A stretch of 64,000 bases of DNA from Sipunculus nudus. Lineage: Eukaryota; Annelida; Sipuncula; Golfingiida; Sipunculidae. Position 1 is the stretch's first letter. Every line of letters begins with the position of its first letter. Shown here piece after piece: positions 22,702 to 36,218 of the stretch. Under the pieces are notes generated by a model. That model had not been told where the DNA came from. It saw only the letters and a list, made by a program, of their open reading frames with translations, and did not search any database. Location: assembly GCA_026874595.1 (NCBI GenBank), contig CM049316.1:63407176-63471175 (forward strand), written 5' to 3'. A program made the position numbers and the translations under genes.

Positions 22702-24341
22702 CTTGAGTACCATAATGGATCTGCTGAGCTGGGATGAGCAGTTCAATTTTTATACTCGAAGCTGAGTAGTTCAGTGACATGTTGGTGTAGTATCAGAGCA
22801 TATAGACAGCCCACGTGACACAAGTCTTTGTACTCCGTAGCGCGTGTGGTCTACTAGTGCTTGATGAGCGTCTCCGCCGCCAGCTAAAGTTTTTTATGCG
22901 AAGTGTCTGAGGAGTTTGCCTAATTACCTGAGAAGTTTGTTTGATTACCTGAGTAGTATGTTCAACTAGAGTAGACACACGTCGGGTCCCCACGTCACCC
23001 GCTGATTGTGATATTTATATATTGGATATATATGTTTTTCATATAAAATTGCACAGTCAATTACAATGTACAAATTCATGATAGTCGTCGTGCGTCTGAT
23101 CATTACAATTTTTCCCCAAACAGCGGACTTTTTATTCAAATTTTCGGCTGTATCTGGAAGATTTATTGTCATTTAAAAAGAACGAAATATACCATGTTTG
23201 TAAGTCTGATAAAATTGTTTTAAAATGTTTGAATTATTTGTGTTGATGGCATTACTCGAATAGATTCAGATATTTTTCGAAAACGTGTGAATCGAAAATA
23301 CAAATTTCAAAGATTGCGCTTTACTGAGTACCCTCTAGTTATATTTGACCGATTGAATGAATGTACCGAAATATGATATATATTTAGCAAACGCTTATTT
23401 GAGCCCAGTGTAGGCGGTTGCATTATAGTTATCGGTTTTACCAAACGTCATGCCGCCTGTCCGTCCGTCACCGTCGTTCGCGCGCATTATTAACTCAAAG
23501 ACCGTTCCGGCCACTGCCGCGAATTTTGACTGAAGATATATACTTTTACCAGGACGAGCGCGATTGATCTCAAACCGATCAGAAATCCGTAACGTCGACA
23601 GGCAGGCATCATAGAATTTTCTGATCACGAGCAATAACGAAGAACATTTAATGTCTCAGTCATTTCAGGTCATAATTCTGTGATATGTACTCTTAAAAAA
23701 TAATTCATCACCTTGATAATTAATGGAAAGCTGTCATAGACCGTATAAATATCATAGTTCCCCGTATATTCTGTGTCCGGATTATTAATAATATTCTTTG
23801 GTGAGTGTTACGTAAGAGAGTAAATGAACGCATCCAGGTGGAGATAACATGAGTCACGGTAAGGAAATTGCGTGGTTTAATCACAGGTGTGCTTTGGACG
23901 CCAGGAGTAAGGTGGTCCCTGATTCCAGTGAATGACAATGGTCTGGAACTCGGATGAGTTCAAGAAAATACGCTATCTCGCAATCGGAAAGAATGCCGTA
24001 AATAGGAAATGTACTCTTTCGTGTTGCAGATTAAATAAATATTTATTCCGAGGTTGCAGACCTAAAACTGCAAAAAAGTTTCATCAAAATCCCATCCTTA
24101 CCTTTTAAAATCAGTTGCTGACAGATCAACCCCCAAAGCGAGAGCATGAAATCAACAAACACTGATCAGAACATGATACCTCCTCACGAAGATATAATAA
24201 AAAATAAATATTTATAATAATGATAATTATAATAAAAATTGTAATAATTATGATCGTGAAGGTGAAGGTCAGATCTGTATGAGGTACTGGCTCTGAAAAG
24301 AGCCTTGTATTTAACTCAGTTTGAGTTTAACGGGTGTTTTC

Positions 24342-24635
24342 TCAGTTGGTGTTCTCCTGGTAGATTTGTCTGAGCTCCTGCTGAAGCACAGCCATCTGTT
24401 CCCGAAGTTTCTCTTTGTAGCGCCAGTAGGAAGCTCTGGTCTCATGCAGAACCGCCAACTCAATGCGATTGTTGTAGCGACAGCCCCAAGCACCAGACTT
24501 CTCAGACCGCTGGTAACGCATTGCTGTTAGCTGCATTCTGTCTGCCAGTAAGGTCAGCTGCTGCTCTGCCCTCTTCAGCTTCATCTGTGTGAAGACAAGC
24601 TGCTTGTAGATAATGTTAGCTTCCGTTAATGCCAT
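24342..24635 (-). CDS. Unit 13 copy, commonest protein
   Basis: Intact reference protein. Hairpin 24289-24304. Partner of unit 6. Confidence 0.6.
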   Translation of the reverse strand: MALTEANIIYKQLVFTQMKLKRAEQQLTLLADRMQLTAMRYQRSEKSGAWGCRYNNRIELAVLHETRASYWRYKEKLREQMAVLQQELRQIYQENTN

Positions 24636-26272
24636 CTTGAGTACCATAATGGATCTGCTGAGCTGGGATGAGCAGTTCAATTTTTATACTCGAAGCTGAG
24701 TAGTTCAGTGACATGTTGGTGTAGTATCAGAGCATATAGACAGCCCACGTGACACAAGTCTTTGTACTCCGTAGCGCGTGTGGTCTACTAGTGCTTGATG
24801 AGCGTCTCCGCCGCCAGCTAAAGTTTTTTATGCGAAGTGTCTGAGGAGTTTGCCTAATTACTTGAGTAGTTTGTTTGATTACCTGAGTAGTTTGTGTCAC
24901 TAGAGTGGACACACGTCGGGTCCCCACGTCACCCGCTGATTGTGATATTTAAATATTGCATATATGTATATTTCATATAAAATTGCACAGTCAATTACAA
25001 TGTACAAATTCATGATAGTCGTCGTGCGTCTGATCATTACAATTTTTCCCCAAACAGCGGACTTTTTATTCAAATTTTCGGCTGTATCTGGAAGATTTAT
25101 TGTCAATTAAAAAGAACGAAATATACCATGTTTGTAAGTCTGATAAAATTGTTTTAAAATGTTTGAATTATTTGTGTTGATGGCATTACTCGAACAGATT
25201 CAGATATTTTTCGAAAACGTGTGAATCGAAAATACAAATTTCAAAGATTGCGCTTTACTGAGTACCCTCTAGTTATATTTGACCGATTGAATGAATGTAC
25301 CGAAATATGATATATATTTAGCAAACGCTTATTTGAGCCCAGTGTAGGCGGTTGCATTATAGTTATCGGTTTTACCAAACGTCATGCCGCCTGTCCGTCC
25401 GTCACCGTCGTTCGCGCGCATTATTAACTCAAAGACCGTTCCGGCCACTGCCGCGAATTTTGATTGAAGATATATACTTTTACCAGGACGAGCGCGATTG
25501 ATCTCAAACCGATCAGAAATCCGTAACGCCGACAGGCAGGCATCATAGAATTTTCTGATCACGAGCAATAACGAAGAACATTTAATGTCTCAGTCATTTC
25601 TGGTCATAATTCTGTGATATGTACTCTTAAAAAATAATTCACCACCTTGATAATTAATGGAAAGCTGTCATAGACCGTATAAATATCATAGTTCCCCGTA
25701 TATTCTGTGTCCGGATTATTAATAATATTCTTTGGTGAGTGTTACGTAAGAGAGTAAATGAACGCATCCAGGTGGAGATAACATGAGTCACGGTAAGGTT
25801 GCATCACAGGTGTGCTTTGGACGCCAGGAGTAAGGTGGTCCCTGATCCAAGTGAATGACAATGGTCTGGAAATCGGATGAGTTCAAGAAATTACGCTATC
25901 TCGAAATCGGAAAGAATGCCGTAAATAGGAAATGTACTTTATCTGTTGCAGATTAAATAAATATTTATTTCGAGGTTGTAGACCTAACCTGCAACAAAGT
26001 TTCATGAAAATCGCATCCTTACCTTTTAAAATTAGTTGCTGACAGACAGAGAGATCAACCGCGAAAGCGAGAGCATGAAATCAACAAACACCGATAAAAA
26101 CATAATGCCTCCTCACGAAGATGTAATAAAAATAATAAATATTTACAAGAATAATAATTATAATAAAAATTGTAATAATTATGATCGTGAAGGTGAAGGT
26201 CAGATCTGTATGAGATACTGGCTCTGAAAAGAGCCTTGTATTTAAATCAGTTTGAGTTTAACGGATGTTTTC

Positions 26273-26566
26273 TCAGTTGGTGTTCTCCTGGTAGATTTGT
26301 CTGAGCTCCTGCTGAAGCACAGCCATCTGTTCCCGAAGTTTCTCTTTGTAGCGCCAGTAGGAAGCTCTGGTCTCAGGCAGAACCGCCAACTCAATGCGAT
26401 TGTTGTAGCGACAGCCCCAAGCACCAGACTTCTCAGACCGCTGGTAACGCGTTGCTGTTAGCTGCATTCTGTCTGCCAGTAAGGTCAGCTGCTGCTCTGC
26501 CCTCTTCAGCTTCATCTGTGTGAAGACAAGCTGCTTGTAGATAATGTTAGCTTCCGTTAATGCCAT
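26273..26566 (-). CDS. Unit 14 copy of the 97-aa gene
   Basis: Intact, M39T and H64P, same as unit 7. Hairpin 26220-26235. Confidence 0.6.
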   Translation of the reverse strand: MALTEANIIYKQLVFTQMKLKRAEQQLTLLADRMQLTATRYQRSEKSGAWGCRYNNRIELAVLPETRASYWRYKEKLREQMAVLQQELRQIYQENTN

Positions 26567-28206
26567 CTTGAGTACCAGAATGGATCTGCTGAACTGGGAT
26601 GAGCAGTTCAATTTTTATACTCGAAGCTGAGTAGTTCAGTGACATGTTGGTGTAGTATCAGAGCATATAGACAGCCCACGTGACACAAGTCTTTGTACTC
26701 CGTAGCGCGTGTGGTCTACTAGTGCTTGATGAGCGTCTCCGCCGCCAGCTAAAGTTTTTTATGCGAAGTGTCTGAGGAGTTTGCCTAATTACCTGAGAAG
26801 TTTGTTTGATTACCTGAGTAGTATGTTCAACTAGAGTAGACACACGTCGGGTCCCCACGTCACCCGCTGATTGTGATATTTATATATTGGATATATATGT
26901 TTTTCATATAAAATTGCACAGTCAATTACAATGTACAAATTCATGATAGTCGTCGTGCGTCTGATCATTACAATTTTTCCCCAAACAGCGGACTTTTTAT
27001 TCAAATTTTCGGCTGTATCTGGAAGATTTATTGTCATTTAAAAAGAACGAAATATACCATGTTTGTAAGTCTGATAAAATTGTTTTAAAATGTTTGAATT
27101 ATTTGTGTTGATGGCATTACTCGAATAGATTCAGATATTTTTCGAAAACGTGTGAATCGAAAATACAAATTTCAAAGATTGCGCTTTACTGAGTACCCTC
27201 TAGTTATATTTGACCGATTGAATGAATGTACCGAAATATGATATATATTTAGCAAACGCTTATTTGAGCCCAGTGTAGGCGGTTGCATTATAGTTATCGG
27301 TTTTACCAAACGTCATGCCGCCTGTCCGTCCGTCACCGTCGTTCGCGCGCATTATTAACTCAAAGACCGTTCCGGCCACTGCTGCGAATTTTGACTGAAG
27401 ATATATACTTTTACCAGGACGAGCGCGATTGATCTCAAACCGATCAGAAATCCGTAACGTCGACAGGCAGGCATCATAGAATTTTCTGATCACGAGCAAT
27501 AACGAAGAACATTTAATGTCTCAGTCATTTCAGGTCATAATTCTGTGATATGTACTCTTAAAAAATAATTCATCACCTTGATAATTAATGGAAAGCTGTC
27601 ATAGACCGTATAAATATCATAGTTCCCCGTATATTCTGTGTCCGGATTATTAATAATATTCTTTGGTGAGTGTTACGTAAGAGAGTAAATGAACGCATCC
27701 AGGTGGAGATAACATGAGTCACGGTAAGGAAATTGCGTGGTTTAATCACAGGTGTGCTTTGGACGCCAGGAGTAAGGTGGTCCCTGATTCCAGTGAATGA
27801 CAATGGTCTGGAACTCGGATGAGTTCAAGAAAATACGCTATCTCGCAATCGGAAAGAATGCCGTAAATAGGAAATGTACTCTTTCGTGTTGCAGATTAAA
27901 TAAATATTTATTCCGAGGTTGCAGACCTAAAACTGCAAAAAAGTTTCATCAAAATCCCATCCTTACCTTTTAAAATCAGTTGCTGACAGATCAACCCCCA
28001 AAGCGAGAGCATGAAATCAACAAACACTGATCAGAACATGATACCTCCTCACGAAGATAAAATAAAAAATAAATATTTATAATAATGATAATTATAATAA
28101 AAATTGTAATAATTATGATCGTGAAGGTGAAGGTCAGATCTGTATGAGGTACTGGCTCTTAAAAGAGCCTTGTATTTAACTCAGTTTGAGTTTTAGGGGT
28201 GTTTTC

Positions 28207-28500
28207 TCAGTTGGTGTTCTCCTGGCAGATTTGTCTGAGCTCCTGCTGAAGCACAGCCATCTGTTCCTGAAGTTTCTCTCTGTAGCGCTAGTAGGAAGCT
28301 CTGGTCTCATGCAGTACCGCCAACTCAATGCGATTGTTGTAGCGACAGCCCCAAGCACCAGACTTCTCAGACCGCTGGTAACGCATTGCTGTTAGCTGCA
28401 TTCTGTCTGCCAGTAACGTCAGCTGCTGCTCTGCCCTCTTCAGCTTTATCTGTGTGAAGACAAACTGCTCGTAGATAATGTTAGCTTCCGTAAATGCCAT
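28207..28500 (-). pseudogene. Unit 15 copy, truncated by W71 stop
   Basis: Same TAG as unit 8, here at 28288-28290, on a background with L3F, K11E, L13F and M18I. The TATA itself is intact, but one base just upstream differs from the other units (ctctaagctg). Hairpin 28154-28169, loop TTTA. The whole unit is of one subtype, so it is the likely non-recombinant source of the left part of unit 8. Confidence 0.85.
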
Positions 28501-30137
28501 CTTGAGTACCAGAATGGATCTGCTGAGCTGGGATGAGCAGCTCAATTTTTATACTCTAAGCTGAGTAGTTCAGTGACATGTTGGTGGAGTATCAGAGCAT
28601 GTAGACAGCCCACGTGACACAAGTCTTTGTACTCCGTAGCGCGTGTGGTCTACTAGTGCTTGATGAGCGTCTCCGCCGCCAGCTAAAGTTTTTTATGCGA
28701 AGTGTCTGAGGAGTTTGCCTAATTACTTGAGTAGTTTGTTTGATTACCTGAGTAGTTTGTGTCACTAGAGTGGACACACGTCGGGTCCCCACGTCACCCG
28801 CTGATTGTGATATTTAAATATTGCATATATGTATATTTCATATAAAATTGCGCAGTCAATTACAATGTATAAATTCATGATAGTCGCCATGCGTCTGATC
28901 ATTACAATTTTTCCCCAAACAGCGGACTTTATATTAAAATTTTCGGCTGTATCTGGAAGATTTATTGTCAATTACAAAGAATGAAATATACCATGTTTGT
29001 AAGTCTGATAAAATTGTTTTAAAATGTTTGAATTATTTGTGTTGATGGCATTACTCGAACAGATTCAGATATTTTTCGAAAACGTGTGAATCGAAAATAC
29101 AAATTTCAAAGATTGTGCTTTACTGAGTACCCTCTAGTTATATTTGACCGATTGAATGAATGTACCGAAATATGATATATATTTAGCAAACGCTTATTTG
29201 AGCCCAGTGTAGGCGGTTGCATTATAGTTATCGGTTTTACCAAACGTCATGCCGCCTGTCCGTCCGTCACGGTCGTTCGCGCGCATTATTAACTCAAAGA
29301 CCGTTCCGGCCACTGCCGCGAATTTTGACTGAAGATATATACTTTTACCAGGACGAGCGCGATTGATCTCAAACCGATCAGAAATCCGTAACGTCGACAG
29401 GCAGGCATCATAGAATTTTCTGATCACGAGCAATAACGAAGAACCTTTAATGTCTCATTCATTTCTGGTCATTATTCTGTGATATGTACTCTTAAAAAAT
29501 AATGCACCACCTTGAAAATTAATGGAAAGCTGTCATAGACCGTATAAATATCATAGTTCCCCGTATATTCTTTGTCCGGATTATTAATAATATTCTTTGG
29601 TGAGTGTTACGTAAGAGAGTAAATGAACGCATCCAGGTGGAGATAACATGAGTCACGGTAAGGTTGCATCACAGGTGTGCTTTGGACGCCAGGAGTAAGG
29701 TGGTCCCTGATCCAAGTGAATGACAATGGTCTGGAAATCGGATGAGTTCAAGAAATTACGCTATCTCGAAATCAGAAAGAATTCCGTAAATAGGAAATGT
29801 ACTTTATCTGTTGCAGATTAAATAAATATTTATTTCGAGGTTGTAGACCTAACCTGCAACAAAGTTTCATGAAAATCGCATCCTTACCTTTTAAAATTAG
29901 TTGCTGACAGACAGAGAGATCAACCGCGAAAGCGAGAGCATGAAATCAACAAACACCGATAAAAACATAATGCCTCCTCACGAAGATGTAATAAAAATAA
30001 TAAATATTTACAAGAATAATAATTATAATAAAAATTGTAATAATTATGATCGTGAAGGTGAAGGTCAGATCTGTATGAGATACTGGCTCTGAAAAGAGCC
30101 TTGTATTTAACTCAGTTTGAGTTTAACGGGTGTTTTC

Positions 30138-30431
30138 TCAGTTGGTGTTCTCCTGGTAGATTTGTCTGAGCTCCTGCTGAAGCACAGCCATCTGTTCCCG
30201 AAGTTTCTCTTTGTAGCGCCAGTAGGAAGCTCTGGTCTCATGCAGAACCGCCAACTCAATGCGATTGTTGTAGCGACAGCCCCAAGCACCAGACTTCTCA
30301 GACCGCTGGTAACGCATTGCTGTTAGCTGCATTCTGTCTGCCAGTAAGGTCAGCTGCTGCTCTGCCCTCTTCAGCTTCATCTGTGTGAAGACAAGCTGCT
30401 TGTAGATAATGTTAGCTTCCGTTAATGCCAT
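30138..30431 (-). CDS. Unit 16 copy, commonest protein
   Basis: Intact reference protein. Hairpin 30085-30100. Carries the 9-bp-shorter upstream allele, as in unit 8. Confidence 0.6.
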   Translation of the reverse strand: MALTEANIIYKQLVFTQMKLKRAEQQLTLLADRMQLTAMRYQRSEKSGAWGCRYNNRIELAVLHETRASYWRYKEKLREQMAVLQQELRQIYQENTN

Positions 30432-32059
30432 CTTGAGTACCATAATGGATCTGCTGAGCTGGGATGAGCAGTTCAATTTTTATACTCGAAGCTGAGTAGT
30501 TCAGTGACATGTTGGTGTAGTATCAGAGCATATAGACAGCCCACGTGACACAAGTCTTTGTACTCCGTAGCGCGTGTGGTCTACTAGTGCTTGATGAGCG
30601 TCTCCGCCGCCAGCTAAAGTTTTTTATGCGAAGTGTCTGAGGAGTTTGCCTAATTACCTGAGAAGTTTGTTTGATTACCTGAGTAGTATGTTCAACTAGA
30701 GTAGACACACGTCGGGTCCCCGATGATTGTGATATTTATATATTGGATATATATGTTTTTCATATAAAATTGCACAGTCAATTACAATGTACAAATTCAT
30801 GATAGTCGTCGTGCGTCTGATCATTACAATTTTTCCCCAAACAGCGGACTTTTTATTCAAATTTTCGGCTGTATCTGGAAGATTTATTGTCAATTAAAAA
30901 GAACGAAATATACCATGTTTGTAAGTCTGATAAAATTGTTTTAAAATGTTTGAATTATTTGTGTTGATGGCATTACTCGAACAGATTCAGATATTTTTCG
31001 AAAACGTGTGAATCGAAAATACAAATTTCAAAGATTGCGCTTTACTGAGTACCCTCTAGTTATATTTGACCGATTGAATGAATGTACCGAAATATGATAT
31101 ATATTTAGCAAACGCTTATTTGAGCCCAGTGTAGGCGGTTGCATTATAGTTATCGGTTTTACCAAACGTCATGCCGCCTGTCCGTCCGTCACCGTCGTTC
31201 GCGCGCATTATTAACTCAAAGACCGTTCCGGCCACTGCCGCGAATTTTGATTGAAGATATATACTTTTACCAGGACGAGCGCGATTGATCTCAAACCGAT
31301 CAGAAATCCGTAACGCCGACAGGCAGGCATCATAGAATTTTCTGATCACGAGCAATAACGAAGAACATTTAATGTCTCAGTCATTTCTGGTCATAATTCT
31401 GTGATATGTACTCTTAAAAAATAATTCACCACCTTGATAATTAATGGAAAGCTGTCATAGACCGTATAAATATCATAGTTCCCCGTATATTCTGTGTCCG
31501 GATTATTAATAATATTCTTTGGTGAGTGTTACGTAAGAGAGTAAATGAACGCATCCAGGTGGAGATAACATGAGTCACGGTAAGGTTGCATCACAGGTGT
31601 GCTTTGGACGCCAGGAGTAAGGTGGTCCCTGATCCAAGTGAATGACAATGGTCTGGAAATCGGATGAGTTCAAGAAATTACGCTATCTCGAAATCGGAAA
31701 GAATGCCGTAAATAGGAAATGTACTTTATCTGTTGCAGATTAAATAAATATTTATTTCGAGGTTGTAGACCTAACCTGCAACAAAGTTTCATGAAAATCG
31801 CATCCTTACCTTTTAAAATTAGTTGCTGACAGACAGAGAGATCAACCGCGAAAGCGAGAGCATGAAATCAACAAACACCGATAAAAACATAATGCCTCCT
31901 CACGAAGATGTAATAAAAATAATAAATATTTACAAGAATAATAATTATAATAAAAATTGTAATAATTATGATCGTGAAGGTGAAGGTCAGATCTGTATGA
32001 GATACTGGCTCTGAAAAGAGCCTTGTATTTAACTCAGTTTGAGTTTAACGGGTGTTTTC

Positions 32060-32353
32060 TCAGTTGGTGTTCTCCTGGTAGATTTGTCTGAGCTCCTGCT
32101 GAAGCACAGCCATCTGTTCCCGAAGTTTCTCTTTGTAGCGCCAGTAGGAAGCTCTGGTCTCATGCAGAACCGCCAACTCAATGCGATTGTTGTAGCGACA
32201 GCCCCAAGCACCAGACTTCTCAGACCGCTGGTAACGCGTTGCTGTTAGCTGCATTCTGTCTGCCAGTAAGGTCAGCTGCTGCTCTGCCCTCTTCAGCTTC
32301 ATCTGTGTGAAGACAAGCTGCTTGTAGATAATGTTAGCTTCCGTTAATGCCAT
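32060..32353 (-). CDS. Unit 17 copy of the 97-aa gene
   Basis: Intact, M39T. Hairpin 32007-32022. First unit of the partial higher-order copy C. Confidence 0.6.
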   Translation of the reverse strand: MALTEANIIYKQLVFTQMKLKRAEQQLTLLADRMQLTATRYQRSEKSGAWGCRYNNRIELAVLHETRASYWRYKEKLREQMAVLQQELRQIYQENTN

Positions 32354-33993
32354 CTTGAGTACCAGAATGGATCTGCTGAACTGGGATGAGCAGTTCAATT
32401 TTTATACTCGAAGCTGAGTAGTTCAGTGACATGTTGGTGTAGTATCAGAGCATATAGACAGCCCACGTGACACAAGTCTTTGTACTCCGTAGCGCGTGTG
32501 GTCTACTAGTGCTTGATGAGCGTCTCCGCCGCCAGCTAAAGTTTTTTATGCGAAGTGTCTGAGGAGTTTGCCTAATTACCTGAGAAGTTTGTTTGATTAC
32601 CTGAGTAGTATGTTCAACTAGAGTAGACACACGTCGGGTCCCCACGTCACCCGCTGATTGTGATATTTATATATTGGATATATATGTTTTTCATATAAAA
32701 TTGCACAGTCAATTACAATGTACAAATTCATGATAGTCGTCGTGCGTCTGATCATTACAATTTTTCCCCAAACAGCGGACTTTTTATTCAAATTTTCGGC
32801 TGTATCTGGAAGATTTATTGTCATTTAAAAAGAACGAAATATACCATGTTTGTAAGTCTGATAAAATTGTTTTAAAATGTTTGAATTATTTGTGTTGATG
32901 GCATTACTCGAATAGATTCAGATATTTTTCGAAAACGTGTGAATCGAAAATACAAATTTCAAAGATTGCGCTTTACTGAGTACCCTCTAGTTATATTTGA
33001 CCGATTGAATGAATGTACCGAAATATGATATATATTTAGCAAACGCTTATTTGAGCCCAGTGTAGGCGGTTGCATTATAGTTATCGGTTTTACCAAACGT
33101 CATGCCGCCTGTCCGTCCGTCACCGTCGTTCGCGCGCATTATTAACTCAAAGACCGTTCCGGCCACTGCCGCGAATTTTGACTGAAGATATATACTTTTA
33201 CCAGGACGAGCGCGATTGATCTCAAACCGATCAGAAATCCGTAACGTCGACAGGTAGGCATCATAGAATTTTCTGATCACGAGCAATAACGAAGAACATT
33301 TAATGTCTCAGTCATTTCAGGTCATAATTCTGTGATATGTACTCTTAAAAAATAATTCATCACCTTGATAATTAATGGAAAGCTGTCATAGACCGTATAA
33401 ATATCATAGTTCCCCGTATATTCTGTGTCCGGATTATTAATAATATTCTTTGGTGAGTGTTACGTAAGAGAGTAAATGAACGCATCCAGGTGGAGATAAC
33501 ATGAGTCACGGTAAGGAAATTGCGTGGTTTAATCACAGGTGTGCTTTGGACGCCAGGAGTAAGGTGGTCCCTGATTCCAGTGAATGACAATGGTCTGGAA
33601 ATCGGATGAGTTCAAGAAAATACGCTATCTCGCAATCGGAAAGAATGCCGTAAATAGGAAATGTACTCTTTCGTGTTGCAGATTAAATAAATATTTATTC
33701 CGAGGTTGCAGACTTAAAACTGCAAAAAAGTTTCATCAAAATCCCATCCTTACCTTTTAAAATCAGTTGCTGACAGATCAACCCCCAAAGCGAGAGCATG
33801 AAATCAACAAACACTGATCAGAACATGATACCTCCTCACGAAGATAAAATAAAAAATAAATATTTATAATAATGATAATTATAATAAAAATTGTAATAAT
33901 TATGATCGTGAAGGTGAAGGTCAGATCTGTATGAGGTACTGGCTCTTAAAAGAGCCTTGTATTTAACTCAGTTTGAGTTTTAGGGGTGTTTTC

Positions 33994-34287
33994 TCAGTTG
34001 GTGTTCTCCTGGCAGATTTGTCTAAGCTCCTGCTTGAGCAAAGCCATCTGTTCCCGAAGTTTCTCTCTGTAGCGCCAGTAGGAAGCTCTGGTCTCATGCA
34101 GTACCGCCAACTCAATGCGATTGTTGTAGCGACAGCCCCAAGCACCAGACTTCTCAGACCGCTGGTAACGCATTGCTGTTAGCTGCATTCTGTCTGCCAG
34201 TAACGTCAGCTGCTGCTCTGCCCTCTTCAGCTTTATCTGTGTGAAGACAAACTGCTCGTAGATAATGTTAGCTTCCGTAAATGCCAT
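33994..34287 (-). CDS. Unit 18 copy, divergent subtype
   Basis: Protein identical to units 3 and 10. Hairpin 33941-33956, loop TTTA. Its far upstream region differs from units 3 and 10 (gatatttaaatattgc; acaatttataaattc). Confidence 0.6.
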   Translation of the reverse strand: MAFTEANIIYEQFVFTQIKLKRAEQQLTLLADRMQLTAMRYQRSEKSGAWGCRYNNRIELAVLHETRASYWRYREKLREQMALLKQELRQICQENTN

Positions 34288-35924
34288 CTGGAGTACCAGA
34301 ATGGATCTGCTGAGCTGGGATGAGCAGCTCAATTTTTATACTCGAAGCTGAGTAGTTCAGTGACATGTTGGTGTAGTATCAGAGCATGTAGACAGCCCAC
34401 GTGACACAAGTCTTTGTACTCCGTAGCGCGTGTGGTCTACTAGTGCTTGATGAGCGTCTCCGCCGCCAGCTAAAGTTTTTTATGCGAAGTGTCTGAGGAG
34501 TTTGCCTAATTACTTGAGTAGTTTGTTTGATTACCTGAGTAGTTTGTTTAACTAGAGTGGACACACGTCGGGTCCCCACGTCACCCGCTGATTGTGATAT
34601 TTAAATATTGCATATATGTATATTTCATATAAAATTGCGCAGTCAATTACAATTTATAAATTCATGATAGTCGTCATGCGTCTGATCATTACAATTTTTC
34701 CCCAAACAGCGGACTTTATATTAAAATTTTCGGCTGTATCTGGAAGATTTATTGTCAATTACAAAGAACGAAATATACCATGTTTGTAAGTCTGATAAAA
34801 TTGTTTTAAAATGTTTGAATTATTTGTGTTGATGGCATTACTCGAACAGATTCAGATATTTTTCGAAAACGTGTGAATCGAAAATACAAATTTCAAAGAT
34901 TGCGCTTTACTGAGTACCCTCTAGTTATATTTGACCGATTGAATGAATGTACCGAAATATGATATATATTTAGCAAACGCTTATTTGAGCCCAGTGTAGG
35001 CGGTTGCATTATAGTTATCGGTTTTACCAAACGTCATGCCGCCTGTCCGTCCGTCACGGTCGTTCGCGCGCATTATAAACTCAAAGACCGTTCCGGCCAC
35101 TGCCGCGAATTTTGACTGAAGATATATACTTTTACCAGGACGAGCGCGATTGATCTCAAACCGATCAGAAATCCGTAACGTCGACAGGCAGGCATCATAG
35201 AATTTTCTGATCACGAGCAATAACGAAGAACCTTTAATGTCTCAGTCATTTCTGGTCATTATTCTGTGATATGTACTCTTAAAAAATAATTCACCACCTT
35301 GAAAATTAATGGAAAGCTGTTATAGACCGTATAAATATCACAGTTCCCCGTATATTCTTTGTCCGGATTATTAATAATATTCTTTGGTGAGTGTTACGTA
35401 AGAGAGTAAATGAACGCATCCAGGTGGAGATAACATGAGTCACGGTAAGGTTGCATCACAGGTGTGCTTTGGACGCCAGGAGTAAGGTGGTCCCTGATCC
35501 AAGTGAATGACAATGGTCTGGAAATCGGATGAGTTCAAGAAATTACGCTATCTCGAAATCGGAAAGAATGCCGTAAATAGGAAATGTACTTTATCTGTTG
35601 CAGATTAAATAAATATTTATTTCGAGGTTGTAGACCTAACCTGCAACAAAGTTTCATGAAGATCGCATCCTTACCTTTTAAAATTAGTTGCTGACAGACA
35701 GAGAGATCAACCGCGAAAGCGAGAGCATGAAATCAACAAACACCGATAAAAACATAATGCCTCCTCACGAAGATGTAATAAAAATAATAAATATTTACAA
35801 GAATAATAATTATAATAAAAATTGTAATAATTATGATCGTGAAGGTGAAGGTCAGATCTGTATGAGATACTGGCTCTGAAAAGAGCCTTGTATTTAACTC
35901 AGTTTGAGTTTAACGGGTGTTTTC

Positions 35925-36218
35925 TCAGTTGGTGTTCTCCTGGTAGATTTGTCTGAGCTCCTGCTGAAGCACAGCCATCTGTTCCCGAAGTTTCTCTTTG
36001 TAGCGCCAGTAGGAAGCTCTGGTCTCAGGCAGAACCGCCAACTCAATGCGATTGTTGTAGCGACAGCCCCAAGCACCAGACTTCTCAGACCGCTGGTAAC
36101 GCATTGCTGTTAGCTGCATTCTGTCTGCCAGTAAGGTCAGCTGCTGCTCTGCCCTCTTCAGCTTCATCTGTGTGAAGACAAGCTGCTTGTAGATAATGTT
36201 AGCTTCCGTTAATGCAAT
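35925..36218 (-). pseudogene. Unit 19 copy with lost start codon
   Basis: The frame is otherwise complete with H64P, but position 36216 changes the start ATG to ATT (gcaatcttg instead of gccatcttg). The next in-frame ATG is codon 18. Hairpin 35872-35887 and TATA are intact. A near-cognate ATT start is possible but inefficient. Confidence 0.75.

Larger units (their letters stand above)
15431..30878. repeat. Higher-order repeat copy B (units 9-16, 8-mer)
   Basis: Same ordered series as copy A but with eight units. Units 15 and 16 are separate here and fused in unit 8 of copy A. Spacing to copy C is 15,448 bp (for example 17599 to 33047, and 19533 to 34981). Confidence 0.9.
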
